Shown here piece after piece: positions 1 to 7,294 of a DNA stretch of 31,214 nt (position 1 is the stretch's first letter; each line of letters opens with the position of its first letter). The DNA is from GCA-2786165 sp964625775. Its GTDB lineage: Bacteria > Pseudomonadota > Gammaproteobacteria > Legionellales > Legionellaceae. The position numbers and the translations under genes are program-made. Where the stretch lies: the NCBI GenBank assembly GCA_964625775.1, contig CAZVEH010000028.1, positions 1 through 31,214 of the forward strand. The letters are read 5' to 3'. A model generated the notes under the pieces. It was not told the DNA's origin. It saw nothing but the letters and a program-made list of their open reading frames with translations, and made no database searches.

Positions 1-12
1 CCACACGACAGG

Positions 13-38
13 AGATCCCTCGCTGCGCTCGGGATGAC
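13..38. repeat. REP-like palindromic element at the window edge
   Basis: ATCCC (15-19) and GGGAT (31-35) can pair across a GC-rich centre. The composition and palindromic layout resemble the short REP-like sequences scattered through many gammaproteobacterial intergenic regions. Bases 39-168 hold no gene that I can support, only AT-rich spacer and the dispersed repeat starting at 115. Confidence 0.5.
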
Positions 39-114
39 GTGGGGAGTTACGTTAATTTTAGTTTTTAATTCGGTCATTTAGTCCACCTAAACTCCCTCAT
101 TAAAAACTAAACTT

Positions 115-145
115 GCCTCGACCTCGAGGTTTTGCGTAAGTCCTG
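115..145 (+). repeat. dispersed repeat, copy 1
   Basis: Bases 124-145 (TCGAGGTTTTGCGTAAGTCC, then TG) recur exactly at 706-727. Bases 115-138 also match the reverse complement of 22149-22172 at about 22 of 24 positions. The core ACCTCGAGGT (121-130) is itself a perfect palindrome. Copy 1 lies just upstream of the promoter of the exported-protein gene. Confidence 0.7.
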
Positions 146-169
146 AAAATAAAAAATAGCAAATACGCA

Positions 170-198
170 TTGTCAAAAGAAATCTCTTTCAGTAAAAT
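170..198 (+). promoter_or_regulatory. sigma-70 type promoter for the exported protein gene
   Basis: TTGTCA (170-175) and TAAAAT (193-198) are each one base off consensus and are separated by exactly 17 bases. Transcription would begin near 205, giving a leader of about 24 bases before the ATG at 229. This is prediction by eye. Confidence 0.6.
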
Positions 199-228
199 TC
201 CGCTTCATTTTAAGCAGAGATTTAGGGT

Positions 229-630
229 ATGTGGTCAAAAATACAATATATGGTGGTGATGTTGGCGTTGTGGGGGGCTGCTCCAGTTGTTTTTGCTGAG
301 GAGCAATCTGGGTACATCAAACATATCTTTATCAATAATACGCCTAAAGAATGTTATGTCAGTGTGCGTCAGCAATTTTCTTACCCAATCGATGCTTGTT
401 TGGGTCCGGTTGTGCCTAAGATGACAAAATCATGCGATGGTTCTTTTGAGCTACGTCATCCGATTTTTTTCTTTGATGCCATTTGCGACGGTGTTCAACA
501 AAAACTCGAAATCAGTAAAATGGTATTTCTAAAAAATACGTATAAAAGCCAAAGCATTGAGGTGACCTGGAAATTAGGGATTGATGCTAAGAAAAAACTA
601 AAAATTGATTATGTCGAAGTGGGTATGTGA
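229..630 (+). CDS. small exported four-cysteine protein, function unknown
   Basis: I do not recognise this 133-aa protein. It begins with a classic Sec signal peptide: a Lys at residue 4, a hydrophobic core (about 8-21) and a likely signal peptidase site after VFA at residue 23. The mature part of about 110 residues has four cysteines (C42, C57, C69, C86), which could form two disulfides in the periplasm or outside the cell. It has no further membrane segment and no lipobox. A well-spaced promoter lies at 170-198. Copies of a 22-base repeat lie on both sides (124-145 and 706-727), so the gene may have arrived or been lost between repeats. The signal peptide and the cysteines are seen; location is inferred; the role is unknown. 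Confidence 0.75.
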   Translation: MWSKIQYMVVMLALWGAAPVVFAEEQSGYIKHIFINNTPKECYVSVRQQFSYPIDACLGPVVPKMTKSCDGSFELRHPIFFFDAICDGVQQKLEISKMVFLKNTYKSQSIEVTWKLGIDAKKKLKIDYVEVGM

Positions 631-637
631 GTTAAGT

Positions 638-665
638 TTGATATAATTGGCGCATTAGCTATACT
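638..665 (+). promoter_or_regulatory. sigma-70 type promoter upstream of the 100-aa orphan
   Basis: TTGATA (638-643), a 16-base spacer, then TATACT (660-665). It lies just after the stop of the exported-protein gene and would give a leader of about 110 bases that contains repeat copy 2 (706-727). Confidence 0.5.
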
Positions 666-705
666 GTTCATACACATTTTTTTGGCAAAACATCTTCAGA
701 TGAGA

Positions 706-727
706 TCGAGGTTTTGCGTAAGTCCTG
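706..727 (+). repeat. dispersed repeat, copy 2
   Basis: These 22 bases are identical to 124-145 and in the same orientation, 582 bases apart. The match stops at both ends, so this is a short dispersed motif and not a longer duplication. Confidence 0.75.
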
Positions 728-784
728 GAGATATTCTGCAGAGTATTCATCAGAATTTGTCAGGTTTCATGATTGGAGCATCAT

Positions 785-1087
785 ATGACGGTGAAAAAAA
801 CATTGTTTAATGCGGCCAAGCGGCTTATTAGTACGGCTCATATTGCTGACTATGTAGAGCAACATCCGATCGCTTGGACCAAAACGCGGGATCCCCTTCA
901 TCCTTATGAAACTAGCATTACGATAGCCAAGACCCCCATCGATTTAAAACTACGTATCAATGATTTTCCCGAGGAACCTCTTTACACGGTTGTATTTGAA
1001 AAACCTGATAAAACGATAGAAGATATCGTGGACGTCAACGATTTTAAAGACAATTGGTCAGGAAAAAATGGCAGTTATACGCCTTAG
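785..1087 (+). CDS. 100-aa hypothetical protein
   Basis: I do not recognise this protein. The frame is open from a TTG at 773, but the ATG at 785 has GGAG at 775-778 with a 6-base spacer and is the better start. The product has no signal peptide or membrane span. It has a basic amphipathic N-terminus (MTVKKTLFNAAKRLIS) followed by a mixed acidic, beta-rich region. The stop overlaps the stop of the convergent 207-aa gene by 4 bases (1084-1087), so the two 3' ends are tightly packed and no separate terminator fits between them. Confidence 0.6.
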   Translation: MTVKKTLFNAAKRLISTAHIADYVEQHPIAWTKTRDPLHPYETSITIAKTPIDLKLRINDFPEEPLYTVVFEKPDKTIEDIVDVNDFKDNWSGKNGSYTP

Positions 1088-1707
1088 GGCCGTGGAGAGT
1101 TTGCGGGTGAGTCTTCATCTGGGGTAGGGGGTTCGTATACTGGGCGGTCAGGAGGCGTTGGATGTGGGTTTCCTTTCTCGTCATGGTACAAAATTCTTTG
1201 ATTTAAACCATAATCTCGATTAACTTTCTTGTTGGTTTTGCTGGCACTTTCAGTGATGGAAGGTGCTGCTTCTCCTTTGGCCTCTCTTTGCTCTCTTTTT
1301 TTCTTTAATCCTTCCTTACTAAGGCCATTGATACCATGTACTGCGATATCTCTTTGTTTTAGTTGTTTTGCACCTTCTTGGTCGGTCATCGATGTTCGAG
1401 CAATCTCTTTTGTGGTTTCTCTGAGTTTATGAAAAAAATCGTCAGTTTTCTCGCGATGCTCAAAGCTACCTTTGGGTCCGACGATACCTGATAGTTGTCC
1501 AGATTGGTACAGTTTGTTGCCCTGCATCAGCGTTTGATTGTAGGCATCGCGCACTTGATCGCTATTGAATTGACTCTGGGAGCGTTTGATGGCAGTACCA
1601 CTGTTTAAAGCATTGTCAGCTTCTTTTAAAGCTTTTTTAAATAAAATTTCACCGACTCTTTTGGCGATATGGGTAGTGGTCCCAGCTCCTAAGAGTTTAT
1701 TTCTCAT
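1084..1707 (-). CDS. 207-aa hydrophilic orphan with Pro-rich tail
   Basis: I do not recognise this protein. The ATG at 1707 is preceded by GAGGAG with good spacing. The product is highly charged and largely helical by composition, with no signal peptide or membrane span. It has a Lys/Arg/Glu-rich middle (residues about 115-150) and a Pro/Asp-rich, probably disordered C-terminus (from about 178). A soluble charged protein with a disordered tail is compatible with a secreted effector or with an accessory cytoplasmic protein; neither can be shown here. It is downstream of map on the same strand with a 94-base gap, so it may have its own promoter. Confidence 0.65.
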   Translation of the reverse strand: MRNKLLGAGTTTHIAKRVGEILFKKALKEADNALNSGTAIKRSQSQFNSDQVRDAYNQTLMQGNKLYQSGQLSGIVGPKGSFEHREKTDDFFHKLRETTKEIARTSMTDQEGAKQLKQRDIAVHGINGLSKEGLKKKREQREAKGEAAPSITESASKTNKKVNRDYGLNQRILYHDEKGNPHPTPPDRPVYEPPTPDEDSPANSPRP

Positions 1708-1801
1708 GACCTAACTCCTCACTATGCGATATACATCAAATATAGCACATATTTTTTGCATAATGAGGGCAATTGGGGATAACCAGGCAGAGGGATGTGG
1801 A

Positions 1802-2605
1802 CTAGTCGGGTTGATGCATCAGTTCTTCCAAACGGGCTATTTCTTCTGTTCTTAATGTTAAAATATCATATCCGGTGGAAGTGACTAAGATCGTATGCTC
1901 CCATTGTGCTGACAATTTACGATCTTTGGTGACGGCAATAGACCAGCCATCTTTATCGAGATGCTTGACCTCAGCGCGGCCTTGGTTGATCATCGGTTCT
2001 ATGGTGAAGGTCATGCCTTCTTCTAAGGTTGGCCCAGTACCCGCAACACCATAATGGGTGATTTGCGGTTCTTCATGCATGCGTAAACCAATGCCGTGAC
2101 CGCAGTATTCACGTACGACGGAATAGTGGTTTTGCGTAGCGTACGCTTGTATTGCATGGCCGATATCGCCTACCGTTGCTTTGGGTTTGACCACGGCAAT
2201 GCCTTTATAAAGACAGCGTTGGGTCACATCGACTAATCGTTGCGCATGTGCCGCAACTTCACCGATGCAGAACATTTTACTGCTGTCTCCATAATACCCT
2301 TCATAAATCACGGTGATATCGACGTTGACGATGTCGCCTTTTTTAAGGATTTGTTTGACCGAAGGCATGCCATGACAAATGACATGATTCAAGGAGGTAT
2401 TGACGCTATAAGGATAACCGTATTGTCCCTTGCTGCCAGGGATGGCTTTGAGGGTATTGCGAATATACTCTTCACAAAACGTATCAATCTCCATGGTGGT
2501 GATGCCAGGCACAATGATCTCAGTGACAGCTTCCAGGACTTGAGCGGTCATTCGTCCGGCGATACGCATTTTTTCTATTTCTTCTGGCGTTTTGATGGAA
2601 ATCAT
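1802..2605 (-). CDS. map: methionine aminopeptidase, type I
   Basis: This cytoplasmic metalloenzyme removes the initiator methionine from nascent proteins. At 267 aa it is close to the E. coli length of 264. All pita-bread metal ligands are visible: D96, D107, H170 (in GHGIG), E203 (in TIEP) and E236 (in WEHT). The substrate-side His78 follows Cys77. There is no N-terminal SH3-like extension, which indicates the bacterial type Ia form. It starts 15 bases after the alaA stop on the same strand, so the two genes are probably co-transcribed. In many bacteria map sits near rpsB or secY, so the alaA-map arrangement is less usual. Function is near certain from the motifs. Confidence 0.97.
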   Translation of the reverse strand: MISIKTPEEIEKMRIAGRMTAQVLEAVTEIIVPGITTMEIDTFCEEYIRNTLKAIPGSKGQYGYPYSVNTSLNHVICHGMPSVKQILKKGDIVNVDITVIYEGYYGDSSKMFCIGEVAAHAQRLVDVTQRCLYKGIAVVKPKATVGDIGHAIQAYATQNHYSVVREYCGHGIGLRMHEEPQITHYGVAGTGPTLEEGMTFTIEPMINQGRAEVKHLDKDGWSIAVTKDRKLSAQWEHTILVTSTGYDILTLRTEEIARLEELMHQPD

Positions 2606-2620
2606 TAAGGACTACCTCAA

Positions 2621-3853
2621 CTATGAGTGGGTACCGTGCTTCTGACGGTAATTATCCAGGAAACGAGCCATTTTACCAATAGCATGAGTTAAATCATCTG
2701 CATGAGGTAAGAAAACCACACGAAAGTGGTCATGATTAGGCCAGTTAAACCCAGTGCCTTGCACAATCAACACCTGTTCTTCAGCAAGTAGTTGATACAC
2801 AAAGTCGCGATCATTGGTAATGGGGTAAAGCTTTGGATCTAATTTGGGAAAAAGATATAACGCGGCTTTGGGTTTGACACAACTGACCCCAGGAATGGAT
2901 GTGAGTAAATCATACGCTAAATCGCGTTGGGTCAATAACCTACCGCCTGGTGCGACTAGACTATCAATGCTTTGATACCCTCCCAATGCGGTTTGAATCG
3001 CGTATTGCCCAGGGACATTTGCACACAAACGCATCGAGGCGAGCATATCTAAACCTGTGATATAATCGCGAGCGTGGGCTTTTTCTCCAGACACCACCAT
3101 CCATCCGGCACGGTAACCGCAAGCACGATAATTTTTGGATAACCCGTTAAACGTGATACATAACACATCGTCTGCCAAAGAAGCCAGGGCGGTATGTTGG
3201 GCTGCATCATAGAGCGTTTTGCTATAGATTTCATCAGCAAAAATAATGAGATGATGTTGCCGAGCAATTTCAACCAGTTCTTGCAGCATGGCCACAGAAT
3301 ACAAGGCACCTGTAGGATTGTTGGGGTTTATGACCACGATAGCGCGTGTGTTCGGTGTGATTTTGGCGCGAATATCAGCAAGGTCGGGCATCCACTCAGC
3401 CTGTTCATCACAGATATAATGAACCGGGCGACCACCTGATAAACTCACCGCAGCAGTCCATAATGGATAATCGGGCGCGGGAATCAAAACTTCATCGCTA
3501 TTATTCAACAAGGCATTCATACTCATGACAATCAACTCAGAGACACCATTGCCGATATAAATGTCTTCAATACTGACACCGGTGACCTGCTGTTGTTGCA
3601 TAGCGTGCATGATGGCTTTGCGCGGCGCAAATAACCCTTTGGAATCACTATAAGCTGAAGCAGAATGCATGTTTAAAATCATGTCTTGTATCAGCTCAGC
3701 CGGTGGTTCAAAGCCAAACATACCCAAATTACCAATATTTAGCTTGATAATTTTCTGTCCAGATTCTTCCATTTGTTTGGCTTTTTCTAGCACAGGCCCA
3801 CGAATATCGTAGCAAACGTCTTTGAGTTTGTCTGATTTATAGATTGTTTGCAC
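2621..3853 (-). CDS. alaA: glutamate-pyruvate aminotransferase AlaA
   Basis: This is a PLP-dependent class I aminotransferase (AlaA, formerly YfbQ) that makes alanine from pyruvate and glutamate. It aligns through nearly its whole 410 aa with E. coli AlaA (405 aa), including long near-identical blocks such as DIYIGNGVSELIV, PAPDYPLWTAAVSLS and MLASMRLCANVP. The PLP Schiff-base lysine is K240 in FNGLSKNY, with the cofactor aspartate D207 in ADEIY and the NPNNPTG turn at 176-182. The start is GTG at 3853, preceded by AAGGAAA. The N-terminus then matches the family start, and no in-frame ATG fits better. It is the first gene of a probable alaA-map operon. Confidence 0.96.
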   Translation of the reverse strand: MQTIYKSDKLKDVCYDIRGPVLEKAKQMEESGQKIIKLNIGNLGMFGFEPPAELIQDMILNMHSASAYSDSKGLFAPRKAIMHAMQQQQVTGVSIEDIYIGNGVSELIVMSMNALLNNSDEVLIPAPDYPLWTAAVSLSGGRPVHYICDEQAEWMPDLADIRAKITPNTRAIVVINPNNPTGALYSVAMLQELVEIARQHHLIIFADEIYSKTLYDAAQHTALASLADDVLCITFNGLSKNYRACGYRAGWMVVSGEKAHARDYITGLDMLASMRLCANVPGQYAIQTALGGYQSIDSLVAPGGRLLTQRDLAYDLLTSIPGVSCVKPKAALYLFPKLDPKLYPITNDRDFVYQLLAEEQVLIVQGTGFNWPNHDHFRVVFLPHADDLTHAIGKMARFLDNYRQKHGTHS

Positions 3854-3905
3854 AATGCGTTTCCTTTTTTGAGTGTGGAATTGTAGCTTAAAAATAGAAA
3901 AAAAT

Positions 3906-3932
3906 CACCAGGACTGGTGCAAAGACCTGGTG
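3906..3932. promoter_or_regulatory. inverted repeat in the alaA / YopJ-like divergent region
   Basis: CACCAGG (3906-3912) pairs with CCTGGTG (3926-3932) over a 13-base loop. It lies midway between the divergent starts at 3853 and 3987. A TATAAT at 3962-3967 could serve as the -10 for the rightward gene, but its -35 is poor. The inverted repeat could be an operator or a hairpin; there is no T-run on either side. Confidence 0.3.
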
Positions 3933-3986
3933 TAATTTTAACCATATTCTTGTTTGTAGTCTATAATTTTATTATTATGATTATAA

Positions 3987-5555
3987 ATGGATCTTGTTAT
4001 GCAAAATAAACCACCAAAAGATTCAAAAGAAAACGACGATCTTTGGGGTGAATTTGAAGAAGACAATTGGTTTTCAGACTTAGACCGACCTGCTTCCGAG
4101 TCAGTTGCTTCCGATTCAAATCTAGGTGAGCCCAAATGGGATGTACTTACTGATGAAGGCTGGGTACCAGATTTTAGTGAGTCTGTGATAAGACATAAAA
4201 CAGCTGATGTACTCCAAGCCGAAGAAGATATGCAACAAGAAGCCAAAAATGAATTTTGGATCTCTAGTCCCGCTAATCAAGCTGTTTTGATGGCCGCCAA
4301 AAAAGAACATCGATTGGAAAAAGGCAAAAATTTTCATGGATTTACTTTGGAGCAAAAATCTTTGCAAGACAGTGAGTTTGATCAATTTTTGCATGAGTTA
4401 AAAAAGTCTGCGGCGCAAATTCCCAGCGGCACAAGAATAGAATTGGCTATTGTGACGCGATTTATTGATCCCGCCTATGAATGGAGTGCTGATTATGAAG
4501 AAGGCATAAGAACCTGTGTACATTGGACTGCTGTGGATTTGATGGTAGGTGAACGTGGCGAGATCAGTTCTTTTGTGTTGGATGCCGCCAACTCCTTTGG
4601 GTATGCGCGCATGCATGATACGTTAAAAAACATGTTCCCTGAGGGACGGCATTATGTGTATAAAAAAGAAGAATTAAACGACGGCAATCAACTTCGTGTC
4701 TCTCCTATTCAAACACAAGAACGAGGATGTAGGGTGTTTACCGTAGAGCATCTCAAACAACTATCGCAAATTGATACAGAAACCTTGTACGGTAAAGAAT
4801 TACCTCAAGTTGCAAATGAAAACGGCGTGGTGCATGCCAGTCGATTTTCAGGGAATTTAAAATTGACGCGTATTTTTCGCGGCATGCAAACTTGGACTGG
4901 GCTGAGAGCTTTGCCCGAAGACATGAAGCATACCGTGATCAAAGAAAAAACAGGTGAAACCTTGATGCAGTTCGCAGAGAGGAACAGCGTAGAACGAGGT
5001 GGGATAAAATCAATTAAGGCCAATGAAACTATGGCCAAAAAAAATCGTCATTATATTGAAAAAAAGCGTCATTTCTATCACAGTTTATCCCCTGAGAATC
5101 AGGAAAGAATTATTGAGTATCGACAAGGGTTGCTGTTTTTGCATCATCCGCAACTCTTTAAACTGTCGTCGATTTTGGCGCGTATGGATGCCCGTCTGGG
5201 TACGCAAGATATTTTGGATTTTGTAGATAAATTGTCTAAAAATCTGGAGGAAGTTGAAGAAAAAACAGGTAGTCCCTCTGAAGACATACGCTATTGTTTA
5301 GAGGAGTTGGCTGCTATTTCGCCCTACCTAAATGCGGGGGCAATCAAGCATAGTGTATTATTAGCTGTTGCTGATTTGTATCATCATTTGGATTCAGTGC
5401 CTAATCAGGCGTATCAAGAAGGCTTATCTAGAGTCATTGATGGGTTATACCACCCTAAAAACCCGGCTGTTGTGTTTCGTTCTATCATATCGGATAAGTT
5501 TGGTTCAAATGATGGCAGGAGTAGCCCTGAAAGCAGTCAAGGGAGTTCTCCGTAG
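3987..5555 (+). CDS. YopJ/C55-like candidate effector acetyltransferase
   Basis: This is a 522-aa soluble protein without a signal peptide. Residues about 145-260 follow the YopJ family (C55, CE-clan Ser/Thr/Lys acetyltransferases injected into host cells). His179 is in VHWTAVDLM, Asp199 in SFVLDAANS takes the place of the YopJ acidic residue, and Gln242 and Cys248 are in IQTQERGC, with the Gln exactly six residues before the Cys. The His-to-acid spacing is 20 (19 in YopJ) and acid-to-Cys is 49 (44 in YopJ). The first 90 residues are strongly acidic and Ser-rich, probably disordered, and could carry a secretion signal. Basic stretches near 350-362 recall the inositol-phosphate-binding part of the family. 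The C-terminal 150 residues are helical and unrecognised. An alternative ATG lies at 3999; neither start has a strong ribosome site. The motif is seen; function and secretion are inferred. Confidence 0.65.
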   Translation: MDLVMQNKPPKDSKENDDLWGEFEEDNWFSDLDRPASESVASDSNLGEPKWDVLTDEGWVPDFSESVIRHKTADVLQAEEDMQQEAKNEFWISSPANQAVLMAAKKEHRLEKGKNFHGFTLEQKSLQDSEFDQFLHELKKSAAQIPSGTRIELAIVTRFIDPAYEWSADYEEGIRTCVHWTAVDLMVGERGEISSFVLDAANSFGYARMHDTLKNMFPEGRHYVYKKEELNDGNQLRVSPIQTQERGCRVFTVEHLKQLSQIDTETLYGKELPQVANENGVVHASRFSGNLKLTRIFRGMQTWTGLRALPEDMKHTVIKEKTGETLMQFAERNSVERGGIKSIKANETMAKKNRHYIEKKRHFYHSLSPENQERIIEYRQGLLFLHHPQLFKLSSILARMDARLGTQDILDFVDKLSKNLEEVEEKTGSPSEDIRYCLEELAAISPYLNAGAIKHSVLLAVADLYHHLDSVPNQAYQEGLSRVIDGLYHPKNPAVVFRSIISDKFGSNDGRSSPESSQGSSP

Positions 5556-5623
5556 TGAGCAAAGACGGAGCACTGCGAACTTAGCGCGGTACTTAGTCCT
5601 TAGGAAGAAAGTGTTACCACCCG

Positions 5624-7048
5624 CTAGTCCACACGTATATTCACAAACTGCCAGGGATCGGTCAAATCAAGTTGATCCAATTGTTCAGGAAATAGGGTGC
5701 CTCGGTTTTGTAATGGTGTCCAATCGGTGTAGTATCCTGCTACTTTTCCTAGATAAGGCATCGCGATGTCCATGATGAATTCATGATCCATATCTTCTGC
5801 TTCGACCAGGCCGCGATCAGGGTTTTCAATCGCCCAAATCATGCCGGATAACACGCCTGCAACCACTTGAAGACTGGTGGCATTATTGTATGGGGCGATG
5901 GTGCGCGCCTCTTGTACGGTTAATGTGGAACCAAACCAGTATGCTCCTTTTTCATTTCCCATCAACAAGACACCTAATTCGTCAATACCATTGACGATTT
6001 CATTGAAAATAATACGTTTGTGTTCTTGGGTTTTCCATTCAGTACTGCCCAGTTCCATGAGAGATAGCACCGCATCTGGACAAGCGCAATAGGCATAATG
6101 AACGGTGGGTCTATAGCTGATTGTTTCACCTTCTTTGAGCGTGAGATAATTGGACAAAGAAATGGTTTCTGGGTGGGTGATTAAAAATCCATGAATAGGT
6201 CCCAAACTTGGCGTCCAAGAGCGAACGCGGGTACCTGCACCCGGACGTGCTAAATAAATCGCGCACTTTGGACCGACTTCATGATGATGTCCATCATGTG
6301 GCCAATGTGCCTCGTGTGTTCCCCAACCCAACTCTGCAGGTTGCAGTCCTTCATCAATCAATGCATCCACGGACCATGTGTTGACAAACTCTCCTGGCAA
6401 TTTGGGTTTATTGGTAATCTGGGTATCCCGTTCGGCAACATGAATGGCTTTGATGTTCAATTGCTTGGCCAATGCAGCCCATTGTTGTGAGGTTTTTGGG
6501 CTGGATATTGATAATTTGTTGTCTTCGGCCATTTTTAGCAGCGCTTGTTTGACAAAGTGGGAGGCAAGACCAGGATTTGCACCGTGTGCCATAATGGCTG
6601 TTTTTTTAACTTTGCCTTTGAGTTTCAGGGTGTTTTCGCGCAACATATAATTGGTGCGGTCAGCCAGTGCCATATTTTTTTTGAAAAAATGTTCTCTCCA
6701 AGGCTCAGTAGAGGTATCCATATATAGGGCTTCTTTTTCATTGCAAAGTTCAATGAGAGAGGCGCTGGAAATATTAAAAGCTACATTAATTAAAAAATCG
6801 CCCTGCTGTAATTGTTTGCCTACAACATCCATATAATTTTTAGAGCCGATTTCTTGTAACTGAAATGCCACATCAAATTCTTTGGCAATTTTAAGCCCGG
6901 AGTCATCGCCAGCAATGAGGGTGATTTGAGTGGGTTTGATATCAAAATGTTCGAAAATAAGAGGCAATAGCGCGCGACCGATACTACCAAAGCCTAAAAT
7001 AAGAATACGATTGTGAAACGGTCTTTTTTGCCGAGAGGTATGTTTCAT
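5624..7048 (-). CDS. hss: homospermidine synthase
   Basis: This NAD-dependent enzyme joins putrescine-derived aminobutyl groups to make sym-homospermidine. At 474 aa it is close to the Blastochloris viridis enzyme (about 477). The Rossmann motif GFGSIG is at residues 19-24. Family blocks follow in order: HVAERDTQ, FVNTWSV, EGLQPAELGWGT, TRVRSWTP, GIDELGVLLMG and, at the end, YTDWTPL and DPWQF. The ATG at 7048 has AAGGA upstream. It converges on the YopJ-like gene with a 68-base gap in which I see no clear terminator, and it is divergent from the methyltransferase gene. The enzyme suggests a polyamine pool based on homospermidine. It belongs to the saccharopine dehydrogenase-like superfamily, but the specific blocks make Hss the firm call. 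Confidence 0.93.
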   Translation of the reverse strand: MKHTSRQKRPFHNRILILGFGSIGRALLPLIFEHFDIKPTQITLIAGDDSGLKIAKEFDVAFQLQEIGSKNYMDVVGKQLQQGDFLINVAFNISSASLIELCNEKEALYMDTSTEPWREHFFKKNMALADRTNYMLRENTLKLKGKVKKTAIMAHGANPGLASHFVKQALLKMAEDNKLSISSPKTSQQWAALAKQLNIKAIHVAERDTQITNKPKLPGEFVNTWSVDALIDEGLQPAELGWGTHEAHWPHDGHHHEVGPKCAIYLARPGAGTRVRSWTPSLGPIHGFLITHPETISLSNYLTLKEGETISYRPTVHYAYCACPDAVLSLMELGSTEWKTQEHKRIIFNEIVNGIDELGVLLMGNEKGAYWFGSTLTVQEARTIAPYNNATSLQVVAGVLSGMIWAIENPDRGLVEAEDMDHEFIMDIAMPYLGKVAGYYTDWTPLQNRGTLFPEQLDQLDLTDPWQFVNIRVD

Positions 7049-7066
7049 GTCACATCCTTGGGTTAC

Positions 7067-7093
7067 ATTGAGCGTCGTATTACACTCAATACG
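7067..7093. promoter_or_regulatory. nested inverted repeats upstream of hss
   Basis: ATTGAG (7067-7072) pairs with CTCAAT (7085-7090), and CGTATT (7076-7081) pairs with AATACG (7088-7093). They lie 19-45 bases before the hss start, in its likely leader. They could be an operator or alternative mRNA hairpins. The rest of the 7049-7294 gap holds a TATAAT at 7182-7187 facing the methyltransferase, without a convincing -35. Confidence 0.3.
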
Positions 7094-7294
7094 TCAATGG
7101 CGTAATTCTTGATCATTTAAAATATAGGATTGAATTGGATAAAAAGCAATTGACAAGACTGGCTGCGACAACAGGCATACCTATAATCTTGCAGCCCACC
7201 GCAGAACCGTGTTTTATGCAGCAAAAGTTGAATATATTTGCCTTTTGCAATAAGGTGAATAGATAGGACTGATTGGCCCATCCAAGGAGCTTCA

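Noticed and set aside
773..784. TTG start for the 100-aa orphan
   Set aside because: The ATG at 785 has GGAG at a proper distance, while the TTG has no ribosome site.
7150..7187. Perfect TTGACA and TATAAT before the methyltransferase gene
   Set aside because: The spacing is 26 bases, too long for one sigma-70 promoter. Either box may be used with another partner, but the pair is not one promoter.
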